64,000 bases of DNA from JAAXKN01 sp036261625 (GCA_036261625.1 DATAKL010000011.1:1-64000); one strand, 5' to 3'. Counted from the first letter of the stretch, positions 53,806 through 62,784 are shown. The notes: generated by a model not told the origin, from the letters alone. Numbers and translations are program-made.

Positions 53806-54903
53806 TTAATCCAATACTGGTTCGTTTGATATATCTTCTATATTCTGAAGGCCTGAGGTTTCAGTATCTTCTTTTTCAGGCTCTGCAGAATTTTCCCTTT
53901 CAGAATTTTCCTTTTCAGAATTTTCCCTTTCAGAATTTTCATTTTCAAAATCTTCGGGTATATAGAGTGCAGAGGCAATAAGCGGCAGATATTTTGTCCA
54001 TCTGTTTATGCCGTTAGCCTCGGCCCGTATGGCAGATTTGTATGCATTGGTCTTTGCGCTCAGCTCGTCAGCCTGGTAGAGAATGATAGATTCCAGGGTT
54101 TTCGGAGTTACCGGTGAGGCAAACTCGAGCTTTCCCTGGTGGCTTAGAATAAGATGAATGAGCTGGTTTTTGAGGCTTTCAGGAAAGCCGGGCACAAGGC
54201 TCGTTTTCTCTGAAACCGTCATGGCGGCAATTACAATGTGCCCTAAGAGTTTACCTTTTTCGGAATAATCAAATCCCTGTTCGAATGTAAGCTCCTCAAT
54301 TTTCCCGAAGTCGTGCAGAATGGCGCCGCATATAAGCAGGTCGCGCCTGGCCTCGGGATGAATGTCGCACATCAGGTCGCAGATTCTTACAATTTCAAGC
54401 GTGTGCTCTAAAAGCCCGTGCAGATATGAGTGGTGCCACGATTTTCCGGCCGGGACCCTGATAAATTTGCTGTAGGCCTCCCCGGATAAGATTATGTGCA
54501 TCAGATCCCTCAGGCACGGGGTTTCTATTTTCTCAATTCTCGCCTGGAGCTCACGTTCCATAACCGGGAGTTCCCTTGTGGATTTCGGTATAAAATCCTC
54601 CGCCGAGACCCCGTCCTGCAAAGTTGCCTGTCTTATCCTGTTTATTTTGATGTTAAACTGCCCTTTATATTCATCCACCATGCCGGCAATTTTTATAAGG
54701 CATCCGGGCGTGAGATACCGCAGGTGCTCCTCGTAGTTGTTCCACATGAATGCGGTTAAAGACGTGGACTGGTCGCCCACCTCAAGCAGAAGGAACTGCT
54801 TCTGCCCCGTGCTGCTGGTTTTAAGTTCACACTTTTTAAGCAGCAGAAAATGAAGGACGCTGTCCCCCTTGCAAAGTTTCGATAAAGCTTTCTGGTTCAG
54901 CAT
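53806..54903 (-). CDS. OB-fold/HD-domain nuclease (YhaM-like)
   Basis: A probable 3'-5' exoribonuclease of 365 residues. An OB-fold nucleic-acid-binding domain (about 12-100, FLLLEVGDQSTSLTAFMW) is followed by an HD phosphohydrolase domain (about 145-310). The metal motif has HHSYLHGLLEHTLE and GAILHDFGKIEE. This matches YhaM/CBF1 architecture. The acidic tail (about 318-365) contains a pentapeptide repeat ENSER/ENSEK encoded by a 15-bp tandem repeat, a low-complexity addition absent from typical YhaM. It is the first gene of the unit with the TPR and sirtuin genes. Confidence 0.86.
   Translation of the reverse strand: MLNQKALSKLCKGDSVLHFLLLKKCELKTSSTGQKQFLLLEVGDQSTSLTAFMWNNYEEHLRYLTPGCLIKIAGMVDEYKGQFNIKINRIRQATLQDGVSAEDFIPKSTRELPVMERELQARIEKIETPCLRDLMHIILSGEAYSKFIRVPAGKSWHHSYLHGLLEHTLEIVRICDLMCDIHPEARRDLLICGAILHDFGKIEELTFEQGFDYSEKGKLLGHIVIAAMTVSEKTSLVPGFPESLKNQLIHLILSHQGKLEFASPVTPKTLESIILYQADELSAKTNAYKSAIRAEANGINRWTKYLPLIASALYIPEDFENENSERENSEKENSERENSAEPEKEDTETSGLQNIEDISNEPVLD
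53887..53946. repeat. 15-bp tandem repeat within a coding region
   Basis: Four units of AGAATTTTCCCTTTC or close variants (53887, 53902, 53917, 53932) encode the ENSER/ENSEK pentapeptides at the C-terminus of the OB/HD nuclease. The unit length keeps the frame. Confidence 0.92.
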
Positions 54904-55092
54904 ATATTACTACACGGATAATTGTTTCAGCGCAAGATAATAAATTTTTAGTAATAGTACTGAAAAAATACCCTTTAAAAATATTTTTCTTTCCCTCCGT
55001 CCTAATTTTGTGCTTTTATTTTATCAGGATAAATATATGTTTTAAGGAAACACACACCTGGGGAATCCACAAATTTAAGGAGTTGGAATTTG

Positions 55093-56565
55093 ATGAGAAT
55101 ACTTCTTGTTTATCCGCAGTATCCTGACACTTTCTGGAGTTTTAAGTATGCCCTTAAGTTCATCAGGAAAAAGGCCCCCTTCCCCCCTTTGGGACTCCTG
55201 ACAGTAGCTTCATTGCTGCCCAAAGACTGGGATCTGAAGCTTATAGATATGAACATTGAAGCGCTTGAAGACAGGGATATACTCTGGGCCGATTACGTCT
55301 TCTTAAGCGCCATGTCCATCCAGACCTCGTCCGTAAAATCGGTAATTGAAAGATGCCATGGCCTCAACAGACCCATTGTTGCCGGGGGGCCCCTTTTTAC
55401 AAGCAGCTATGAGTCGTTCCCCGAGGTCGACTATTTTGTCTTAAATGAGGCGGAAATTACGCTGCCGCAGTTTTTAAGCGACCTCGCAAAAGACGATCTT
55501 AAAAACATTTACACAAGCGAAGAATGGGCCGACATAACCCGTACTCCGCTTCCCTTATGGAAACTGGTTAAAATGGACAAGTACTCATCGATGAACCTTC
55601 AGTACTCCAGAGGCTGCCCGTTTGACTGCGAGTTCTGCGATATAACAGTCCTTTACGGAAGACGCCCCAGGACAAAGACAAAAGAACAGGTCATATCCGA
55701 GCTGGACAACCTCTATAACATGGGCTGGCGGGGACCTGTATTCTTTGTGGATGATAACTTCATCGGCAACAAGCAGAAATTAAAAAAAGAAATTCTGCCG
55801 GCTGTCTATTTGTGGCTTGAAGAGCACGGTCATCCCTTCTGGTTTTCAACCGAGGCATCGATAAATCTTGCCGATGATGATGAACTTTTAAGGCTGATGG
55901 TTCTGACCGGTTTTGAGGCTGTATTTATAGGCATTGAAACCATGAACGAAGAAAGCCTTCTTGAGGCAAAGAAAATTCAGAACCATAACCGCGATCTCAT
56001 TTCAAGCATTAAGAAGATACAGAGTTCAGGCCTCGAGGTTCAGGGAGGTTTTATAGTCGGGTTCGACCACGATCCCCCCGCCATTTTCGACAGCCTTACA
56101 AATTTTATTCAGGAAAGCGGGGTTGTTACTGCAATGGTAGGGCTGCTTAATGCGCCGAAGGGAACCAAACTTTATAACCGTCTCTTAAAGGAAGGGAGGC
56201 TGCTTGGAGCATTCTCGGGGACGAACGCATTTTCAATAAATTTCATTCCCCGCATGAATATTGACTCTCTGATGGCGGGATACAAAAAAATTCTCGATAC
56301 CATATATTCGCCCAAGCAATATTACACCAGAGTTCTGAATTTCCTGAAAGAATTCAATCCGGGTCAGAAGCACATTTTCCATTTTAGGCTCACTTACTTT
56401 CAGGCACTCGGCAAATCGATTATACTTTTAGGTGTTTTGGGCAAAGAGAGATTTTATTACTGGAAGCTTTTCTTCTGGTCGCTTTTTACCAGGCCAAAGC
56501 TATTCTCCCTTGCGATTCTTTTATCGATTTACGGTTTTCATTTCCGGAAGGTTTCAACTGAATAG
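55093..56565 (+). CDS. B12-binding radical SAM protein (DUF4070 type)
   Basis: A 490-residue radical SAM enzyme. The N-terminal cobalamin-binding domain (about 1-125) contains PPLGLLTVASLLP. The radical SAM core binds the iron-sulfur cluster through CPFDCEFCD (about 176-184). The C-terminal region (about 390-490) resembles DUF4070 (YWKLFFWSLFTRPKLF). The opening RILLVYPQYPDTFWSFKYAL recalls the HpnP hopanoid methylase group, but no hopanoid genes are near. The ATG at 55093 follows AAGGAG; a TTG just before it is less likely. The methylation or rearrangement target is unknown. Confidence 0.85.
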   Translation: MRILLVYPQYPDTFWSFKYALKFIRKKAPFPPLGLLTVASLLPKDWDLKLIDMNIEALEDRDILWADYVFLSAMSIQTSSVKSVIERCHGLNRPIVAGGPLFTSSYESFPEVDYFVLNEAEITLPQFLSDLAKDDLKNIYTSEEWADITRTPLPLWKLVKMDKYSSMNLQYSRGCPFDCEFCDITVLYGRRPRTKTKEQVISELDNLYNMGWRGPVFFVDDNFIGNKQKLKKEILPAVYLWLEEHGHPFWFSTEASINLADDDELLRLMVLTGFEAVFIGIETMNEESLLEAKKIQNHNRDLISSIKKIQSSGLEVQGGFIVGFDHDPPAIFDSLTNFIQESGVVTAMVGLLNAPKGTKLYNRLLKEGRLLGAFSGTNAFSINFIPRMNIDSLMAGYKKILDTIYSPKQYYTRVLNFLKEFNPGQKHIFHFRLTYFQALGKSIILLGVLGKERFYYWKLFFWSLFTRPKLFSLAILLSIYGFHFRKVSTE

Positions 56566-56935
56566 CCTGAATAGCTCACGACTGAATAGCTCACGACTGA
56601 CTAGCCACGACCTTCAGGTCGTGGGAAACAGAATAAAAAACCGTGGCTTTAGCCACAGATCCTCCGGAAGCAATCTGGGGCTAAAGCCCAAACGAGAGGG
56701 GAATCGCGTAATCCACGAGCTTCAGCTCGTGGTATATGATATTTCCCCTGAATAGCCACGAGCTTTAGCTCGTGGATTAGGGTCTCTCTCTCTTTTGGGC
56801 TTTAGCCCCGGATTCCTTTTGGATGATCGGGGGCTGAAGCCCCAGGGATTGTTTGGGATCATGGGTCCACGGCCTGAAGGTCGTGGCTATTCAAAGAAAA
56901 TAATCTATCGGTTATAAAACCTATGGAGGGATTTT
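56566..56935. other. Intergenic region filled by an inverted repeat pair
   Basis: 370 bp between converging genes, almost all of it occupied by two copies of a three-hairpin element in opposite orientations (see 56590-56892). A partial duplication GAATAGCTCACGACTG lies at 56571-56603. Confidence 0.7.
56590..56892. repeat. Inverted pair of three-hairpin repeat elements
   Basis: Forward copy: CCACGACC/GGTCGTGG (56605-56624), a 16-bp stem with one mismatch (56645-56660 with 56673-56688), and CCACGAGC/GCTCGTGG (56713-56732). Inverted copy: CCACGAGC/GCTCGTGG (56756-56775), a GGGCTTTAGCCCC...GGGGCTGAAGCCCC stem near 56796-56844, and CCACGGCC/GGTCGTGG (56867-56886). Linker sequences match between the copies and the single copy at 21670-21825. 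The arrangement resembles REP/BIME-type elements, which are mobilised by REP-associated transposases, but none is encoded here. Confidence 0.85.
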
Positions 56936-57502
56936 TTATTCCTCAAAATCCTTTTTCATACCGGGCTCTTCATCTACTACTTTTATTACGCTCTCGGCAG
57001 GAAGAATTGCTGTAACGGAACGCTTGAGAAGGTCAATTGTAATTGAGAGGACTTTCCCGTTCGTAGTTTCGTTGACAACACCCAGAACGCCTTCAAAGGG
57101 TCCTGATGTGATCTTTACTTTTGTACCCGCTTCAATCTCTTCGGAGATCTGGAACTCGGATTCAGTCTCAAGCATAAGTTTCAGATTTTCAATCTGCCAG
57201 TTGGGAATTGTTGCCGCACGCCCGTTAAAGAACACACAGCTTACAACACCCCTTTGCTGAAGGGCAAGAATTCTTTCCTTTTCAGTCGCATGTATAAAAA
57301 TGTATCCCTTAATGAGAGGCTCAACTATTCTTTTTTTTCTGTCGCTCCACTGCTTGATCTTTACTACTGTTGGCAGGTAGTACTCTATGCCCACATCAGT
57401 CATGTGCTCTGCGGCAGTAAATTCGTGTCGCGGCTTGGTATATAATGCAAACCAGTGTTTTGCCTGGTTGGTGTTATTTTCCGGCTTGTAACTATATTCC
57501 AT
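56936..57502 (-). CDS. NusG-like antiterminator (UpxY type)
   Basis: A 188-residue NusG paralogue. The NGN domain (about 14-115) opens WFALYTKPRHEFTAAEHM and contains PLIKGYIFIH; the KOW motif lies near 130-160 (AGTKVKITSGPFEGVLG). UpxY and RfaH proteins bind RNA polymerase and promote read-through of selected operons, mostly polysaccharide loci. Here no polysaccharide operon follows on the same strand: downstream lies the hairpin element pair and a convergent gene, so any target is elsewhere. It is separated from the hybrid kinase gene by about 106 nt. Confidence 0.85.
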   Translation of the reverse strand: MEYSYKPENNTNQAKHWFALYTKPRHEFTAAEHMTDVGIEYYLPTVVKIKQWSDRKKRIVEPLIKGYIFIHATEKERILALQQRGVVSCVFFNGRAATIPNWQIENLKLMLETESEFQISEEIEAGTKVKITSGPFEGVLGVVNETTNGKVLSITIDLLKRSVTAILPAESVIKVVDEEPGMKKDFEE

Positions 57503-57608
57503 AAAACTGAAGAATTATTAATTGTTGAAGTTCTGGTAATATAAATCCAAAAACATAATATTTACAAGATAATTATTAGTTGCCGTGAGGATTTTGAAAA
57601 TAAAAAAA

Positions 57609-59243
57609 TCAGTTGATGAGAACTGACAGGGCATCCGTAAATTCATTTATGTCCACCGGCTTTGGCAGTACAGATTCCACACCAAGCCTGTAATATCTTT
57701 CCTTCAGCTCATCTGTAAGCGCCCCGGCAACAACAATTACCGGAATTTTTTTGCTTTCATCTCTCTTACGCATCGACTCGATGAGCTGGATGCCGTTCAT
57801 TAAGGGCATGTTGTGATCTGTTACAACAAGTGAAGGAACTTTGTCCTGTATGATGCTTATTGCCTCGTAGCCGTTTGAAGTCTCTATGATTTCAAAATCG
57901 GGCAGGGTCTTTTTGACAAGCTTAACCCAAAGAGTCCTGACATTCGGGTCATCTTCAACCAGGATGACAACATTCGGAGCCTCGGAAATGATGAAATGAA
58001 ATTCACTTCCTTTTCCCAATTCGGAATAGAACCATATGTCGCCCCCATGCTTTTCAACAATTTCCCTGACTAATGTCAGGCCGAGCCCGCTCCCCTTCTC
58101 ACCCTTTGTCCCTTCGGAAGAAAATTTCTGGTCGAAACGGAATATCTTTCTCTTGTTTGCCTCGGAAATTCCCACACCTTCATCCTTAACGGTAAACTCA
58201 ATAAACCCTTTCTTGAAGTGACCGACAGTGATCTCAATTTTTTTATTTTCTTCTGTAAACTTGATCGCATTGCTCAGGAGATTGGTAAGGGCCTGTGTTA
58301 TGAGCTTTTCATCTGCCTGAATTGAGACTGTCTCGGGTACGTTAATCTTAATGTCTATGTTTTTTCTGATGGCATTGCCCGTCAGCGAGGAGACACAGTT
58401 ATAAACCAGCGAAATGGCCTTCAGGCGCTGCGGCACAAACTTTACGCTCCCTGTCTGCAGGCGCGACCAGTCCAAAAGGTAGTTTACCAGCTGAAGCTGA
58501 TTTTGAGAGGACTCATATATGTAGTTCAGGTATTCATGCTTTTCAATTTCAGAAAGGTTAGTCTCAAAAAGCAGGATTTCGGCAAAGCCCAGTATGCTTG
58601 TAAAGGGCGCCCGAAGATCGTGGGAAATAATTGAGATGAACCTGTCCTTTGCAGCATTGAGTTCCAGAAGTTTTTCCTGCGACTCCCGTAAAGCCTCTTC
58701 GGTATTCTTCAGTTCCGTTACATTGAAGACTATTCCATCCCTCCGTCTGACATTGCCGTTGATGTCGCGTTCCACGGTAATACTTTCCTTAACCCAGATT
58801 GTTTCCCCGCTTTTTGCAATAATCCTATACTGAAGATTTATGCTTTTCTGAGAAGGGTCCTGTTCGAAGTCGGTAAGTTTTTTTCTGATCTGGAAGGCAT
58901 CACCGGCGTGAATGAGCGAGAGCCCGCGCCCCGGCATATTCATGACTTCCTCAGCCGTATAGCCGGTTATTTTCCTGATCGATTCCGTATAGAAAACATC
59001 CCCGTCCTGTCCGTTTTCTGAAGAAACAGACCAGAGGAATTCCTCAATATTTGATGTGATCCTGCGGTATTTTTCAAGCTCTTTTTTGAGTAAATCTGCT
59101 TCAAAATCCAATCCGGCTCCGGCAACTGAAGTCTTGGGCGGCTTTTTCCCCGCCAGGTCCCTTTTATGGCTGATTGGAAGGGTTTCCAGACTGTTTTCTC
59201 CATTATTATTCTCTGTTTCAAAGCCGGGCTGGATTTCTCTCAT
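57609..59243 (-). CDS. Hybrid histidine kinase (PAS-HK-REC)
   Basis: A soluble hybrid sensor kinase of 544 residues with no membrane segment. The PAS domain (about 60-185, EEFLWSVSSENGQDG to the PAC region) is followed by HisKA (ISHDLRAPFTSIL, about 205-217). The HATPase domain (about 300-415) has TNLLSNAIKF, DEGVGIS and GSGLGLTLVREI. The C-terminal receiver domain (about 425-544) has the phospho-acceptor Asp in VVTDHNMP and Lys in LPKPVDINEF. The REC domain may regulate the kinase or pass phosphate on; no DNA-binding output is attached. Confidence 0.92.
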   Translation of the reverse strand: MREIQPGFETENNNGENSLETLPISHKRDLAGKKPPKTSVAGAGLDFEADLLKKELEKYRRITSNIEEFLWSVSSENGQDGDVFYTESIRKITGYTAEEVMNMPGRGLSLIHAGDAFQIRKKLTDFEQDPSQKSINLQYRIIAKSGETIWVKESITVERDINGNVRRRDGIVFNVTELKNTEEALRESQEKLLELNAAKDRFISIISHDLRAPFTSILGFAEILLFETNLSEIEKHEYLNYIYESSQNQLQLVNYLLDWSRLQTGSVKFVPQRLKAISLVYNCVSSLTGNAIRKNIDIKINVPETVSIQADEKLITQALTNLLSNAIKFTEENKKIEITVGHFKKGFIEFTVKDEGVGISEANKRKIFRFDQKFSSEGTKGEKGSGLGLTLVREIVEKHGGDIWFYSELGKGSEFHFIISEAPNVVILVEDDPNVRTLWVKLVKKTLPDFEIIETSNGYEAISIIQDKVPSLVVTDHNMPLMNGIQLIESMRKRDESKKIPVIVVAGALTDELKERYYRLGVESVLPKPVDINEFTDALSVLIN

Positions 59244-59319
59244 AATTTCTCAATCTTTTAATAAATTCTTCAGACAAAATATAAAATAGATTAATTAATC
59301 GAAAATTTTTTGAAAAATT

Positions 59320-60435
59320 TTAATTGATAAAATGGTTATACACATACTCTGCAATTGCCATTGATGAGGTAAGTCCGGGTGACTCAATTCCCACCAGGTT
59401 GATCACATGAGGCAGCCCCCAGGCTGATTCCTCCCGGATTATGAAATCGTTAAAATCCTTATCTGAGGCCAGGCGAGGGCGGATGCCCGACATATCAGCA
59501 TACAAGTCGTCAAACTGAAGTGAGGGGAAGTATGTTTTTATGGCATTATAAAATTCAGCCTGGCGCGTCTCATCCACAAAATATTTTTCTTCCGTCATCG
59601 GCTCTTTTTCAACGTCAGGACCGAACCTTACGCCGCCATTTAAGTCGAGCGTTACGTGAACACCCAGGCCGTGGAGTTTCGGCATGGGAACCGGATAAAT
59701 AAGATGCCTGAAAACCTCCCCTTTGCCTTTTAAGCGGAAGTAGTTCCCTTTCACCATTTTTAGTTTGTATTCAGGATTTTTCACGCCTAAAACTTCAGCC
59801 ACCTGGTCAGAATAAAGCCCTGCCGAGTTAATTACACCCCCAACTTCAATTTTTGTTATTTCACCCGAGGCATCTTTGATTTCCGCAAGGTATCCCGAAG
59901 AGGAATTCTTTGAAAAAGCCACAACCCTGGCATTAAACAGAAAATCGCATCCATGTTCTTCAGAAGCACATTTAAGCGAATCCATAAGTTCGTGTGCCGA
60001 AATAATTCCGGTGGTAGGTGAATATAAGCCGCCGGATGAGAATACGTACGGTTCTTCTTCTTTTATTTCCTCCTTTGAAACAGTATGCAGGTCCCACATT
60101 CCGGCCTCGGCAGCATTGCGCTTTACCGTTTCAAGCTTCTCCATCTCGCTTTCATTAATGGCAATAATGTATTTGCCGGTATTTTTATGTGCCACATTCT
60201 TTCTTCGGCACCAGTCGTAAAGAAGCTCTTTGCCTCTTATGCAGAGCCTGGATTTTAGTGATCCGGGCGGATAATAAATGCCGGCATGTATTACCTCGCT
60301 GTTGCGGCTGGAAACCCCGGTTCCGATCTTTCCTTCTTTTTCAATTACAAGAACCCGGAAGCCATTCCTTGAAAGAATTTCTGCCTGCGCAAGACCTACA
60401 ACTCCGGCCCCAATGACTAAAAAATCGTAATCCAT
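59320..60435 (-). CDS. FAD-dependent L-2-hydroxyglutarate oxidase-like enzyme
   Basis: A 371-residue FAD oxidoreductase of the LhgO/DAO group. The dinucleotide motif VIGAGVVGLAQAEIL (about 6-20) starts the protein. The conserved GVSSRNSEVIHAGIYYPPGSLKSRLC segment is characteristic of L-2-hydroxyglutarate dehydrogenase, as is HGLGVHVTLDLNGGVRFGPD (about 265-284). It oxidises L-2-hydroxyglutarate or a related hydroxy acid to the keto acid. It starts 8 nt after the ROK kinase. The exact substrate is inferred from family. Confidence 0.88.
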   Translation of the reverse strand: MDYDFLVIGAGVVGLAQAEILSRNGFRVLVIEKEGKIGTGVSSRNSEVIHAGIYYPPGSLKSRLCIRGKELLYDWCRRKNVAHKNTGKYIIAINESEMEKLETVKRNAAEAGMWDLHTVSKEEIKEEEPYVFSSGGLYSPTTGIISAHELMDSLKCASEEHGCDFLFNARVVAFSKNSSSGYLAEIKDASGEITKIEVGGVINSAGLYSDQVAEVLGVKNPEYKLKMVKGNYFRLKGKGEVFRHLIYPVPMPKLHGLGVHVTLDLNGGVRFGPDVEKEPMTEEKYFVDETRQAEFYNAIKTYFPSLQFDDLYADMSGIRPRLASDKDFNDFIIREESAWGLPHVINLVGIESPGLTSSMAIAEYVYNHFIN

Positions 60436-60443
60436 ATGGCTTT

Positions 60444-61322
60444 TTAAGATTTTAGTTGAGAAATAATTTTAGCTTCACCTGCCCTCTGTGCATCATAGTA
60501 GAGTGCTGCAGCCCCCAGTATGGCTACCTGATCCAGTTCCGAAGGCTCAATTACAAGTTTCTTAAGTGAATTCTGGTAGGCAAAGGTTTTTACTTCCTGC
60601 CACATGCTCTCCTTAAAAAGATCGAAAGCCCGGCTTACAGATCCCCCAAGAATAACCACCTCAGGATCATAGGCATAAAGAACGACCTTAATGGCCTGCC
60701 CAAGATGCCCTCCTAAAAGATGAAACATATGAAGCGCCTCTTTGTCGCCGCTCAAGGCCCTTTTATAAGCCTCTTCACCCGTGGTATTAAACTCATTTAC
60801 AAAGAACTGCCCCGAGCAGTAGGCCTCGTAAATGCTTTCCTTATAGGGGATCATGCCGAACTCCCCGGCCCCGCAGTTTGTACCCGAATAAAGCCTTCCG
60901 TCGGTAAATATCCCGGCTCCGAGCCCCGTGCCCATTATTATGCCGACTCCGTTACGAAAGTCCTTCATCTTGCCGAAATACTTCTCACCTGCAGCAAAGC
61001 AGTTGGCGTCGTTGTTTATATATGAGGGCACAGAGTATTTTTTCTCCAGTATTTCCTTTAACGGAACCTCTTTCCAGGATGGTATATTCTGCACATCGTA
61101 TACTATCCCTTTTTCAGTGTCCACCACGCTCGGAACTCCAACGCCTATTCCGGAAGTATCCTTACCCACGAGCTGGTCTATAAGAAGGAATATCTCATTT
61201 AAGACGGCACTTTCATCGGAACTTTTGCTTATCGGTGAAGAGACTACTTTCTTCAGGCTCTTATCTTCAACAAGCCCCGCTCTTACATTTGTGCCGCCCA
61301 GATCAATTCCTAAAACATTCAT
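60444..61322 (-). CDS. ROK-family sugar kinase
   Basis: A 292-residue ROK kinase with the ATP motif GIDLGGTNVRAGL (about 5-17), the catalytic Asp in NNDANCFA (about 104-111) and GGSVSRAFD (about 245-253). The usual ROK zinc site (CGCGxxGCxE) is missing: after GEFGMIPYKES the sequence runs IYEAYCSGQFF, with one Cys. Substrate, likely glucose or another hexose, is inferred from the adjacent sugar transporter. It is separated by 34 nt from the MFS gene upstream. Confidence 0.88.
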   Translation of the reverse strand: MNVLGIDLGGTNVRAGLVEDKSLKKVVSSPISKSSDESAVLNEIFLLIDQLVGKDTSGIGVGVPSVVDTEKGIVYDVQNIPSWKEVPLKEILEKKYSVPSYINNDANCFAAGEKYFGKMKDFRNGVGIIMGTGLGAGIFTDGRLYSGTNCGAGEFGMIPYKESIYEAYCSGQFFVNEFNTTGEEAYKRALSGDKEALHMFHLLGGHLGQAIKVVLYAYDPEVVILGGSVSRAFDLFKESMWQEVKTFAYQNSLKKLVIEPSELDQVAILGAAALYYDAQRAGEAKIISQLKS

Positions 61323-61356
61323 CAGTCATTCTCCTTTTTAGATGTCTTCAACTTTT

Positions 61357-62619
61357 TTAGATGGCTTCAGCTTTCTTTTTCTTCATGCTAATGGTCTCAT
61401 TTGTAATAATCGGTTTAGCCCAGATCCCTATGCTGAACAGATAGCCCAGTGTGAGGTAAAGGAAGAACATTCCGAACCTGAGACCGAACCTGTCGCCCAG
61501 CCATCCTATTATAAGGGGAACTATAGCGCCTCCTATAATCGCTGTGCAGAGAATGCCGGAGAATGAGCCGTGATTGCGGTCGAGGGAATTCAAAGCAAGC
61601 GAAAATACAATTGACCACATTACCGAGGCTGAAAAGCCGACCATTGGAAAAGCTATTAAAGCCATGGAGGTTGTTCCGAAAAATGCCACCGTAAGCCAGA
61701 AAATAGCCGAAAGTACAAAGCCCAAGAGGACTTTTCTGCTGTCGAAAAATTTAAGGAAGAGCATTCCCAGGAGGCATCCTGCCGTCAGCATTCCCCAGAA
61801 CCAGGCAACCGTTGAAGCGCCCACGGTCTGAGGATCGAGGCCGTGATAGGTGTAAAGGAACTGTGAAATCCAGTTGGCCACCCCCTGCTCAGTACCTACG
61901 TAGGCAAAGATTCCGATGAAATATAAAATTACCGTCTTTTCCCTGAACAGGTTCTTGTGCGTCTCCCAGGCGCCTGCAATCTCGTCTTCCTTTCTGTGGA
62001 CCTCCGGGAATCTTGAGACGAGCATCAGCACCACCATTACTGCAGCAACAAATGCAAAAACCCAGTAAAGCGATACCCAGGGGAGTGAGGCCGGCACTAC
62101 TTTTTCCAGAGCTGTTATTATAATACCCCGGTCACCCGCGGGCTGGTGAATATTCCTTACAAGATAGGAATATATATAGGGACTTAAGAAAGAAGCCAGG
62201 CCGAAGATGAGCTGTGCAAAGACAGAATTAAATGCAAAGTGTTCTTCCCCCCCTGCTGTCCTTAAGAGAGGATTTATTGCCACCTGAAGCATTGCCATTC
62301 CAACCCCGATTAAAAACAGGGAGATAATTGCAACGGTATAAGAAGGAACAACGGCAAACAAAAAGGCTCCAAGTAATGCCACCAGAAAGGCCGCAGCCAT
62401 GACCGGCTTTTCCTTGTACCTGTCTACCAGCATTCCCGAAGGAATGGACATTACGCCATAGGCAATAAAAAATGAAAACGGAAACAAAGCCGCAAGCGTA
62501 AGGCTTAAATTAAAACTTTTTATAATGTCTGGTATTATGGGACCCAGTATGTTGGTCAGAAGTGATATGACAAAGAATGTCACGAAGATCAGACCTATGA
62601 TATAATAGCTTCTTTTCAT
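61357..62619 (-). CDS. Sugar MFS transporter (FucP-like)
   Basis: A 420-residue major facilitator with about 12 membrane helices, resembling the FucP/GluP family of H+-coupled hexose permeases (LPFSFFIAYGVMSIPSGMLVDRYKEKP, here near 46-74; a FAYVGTEQGVANWISQFL helix near 238-255). It is the first gene of a probable unit with the ROK kinase, the L-2-hydroxyglutarate oxidase-like enzyme and the hybrid kinase. Substrate is not determined. Confidence 0.9.
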   Translation of the reverse strand: MKRSYYIIGLIFVTFFVISLLTNILGPIIPDIIKSFNLSLTLAALFPFSFFIAYGVMSIPSGMLVDRYKEKPVMAAAFLVALLGAFLFAVVPSYTVAIISLFLIGVGMAMLQVAINPLLRTAGGEEHFAFNSVFAQLIFGLASFLSPYIYSYLVRNIHQPAGDRGIIITALEKVVPASLPWVSLYWVFAFVAAVMVVLMLVSRFPEVHRKEDEIAGAWETHKNLFREKTVILYFIGIFAYVGTEQGVANWISQFLYTYHGLDPQTVGASTVAWFWGMLTAGCLLGMLFLKFFDSRKVLLGFVLSAIFWLTVAFFGTTSMALIAFPMVGFSASVMWSIVFSLALNSLDRNHGSFSGILCTAIIGGAIVPLIIGWLGDRFGLRFGMFFLYLTLGYLFSIGIWAKPIITNETISMKKKKAEAI

Positions 62620-62638
62620 TGTTAACTCTCTTATTGGG

Positions 62639-62666
62639 AATTAAAAATTAAAAATTAAAAATTAAA
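62639..62666. repeat. 7-bp AATTAAA tandem repeat
   Basis: Four perfect copies of AATTAAA stand at 62639-62666, just upstream of the MFS gene start. A slippage-prone tract here could alter promoter spacing. Confidence 0.9.
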
Positions 62667-62751
62667 AAGGGAAGCGTATAAAAATAAAAATGCCCCAAAA
62701 ACAGTCAAAGACTATCCTTGAGGCTTAGGGTGAATTCCATCAACTTTTTTC

Positions 62752-62782
62752 CGTCGCACGTCGCACGTTGAACGTTGAACGT
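62752..62782. repeat. GAACGT-type short repeat
   Basis: A run of CGTCGCA/CGTTGAA units related to 17494-17517. It ends three bases before the anti-sigma gene's stop codon. Confidence 0.65.
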
Positions 62783-62784
62783 AT

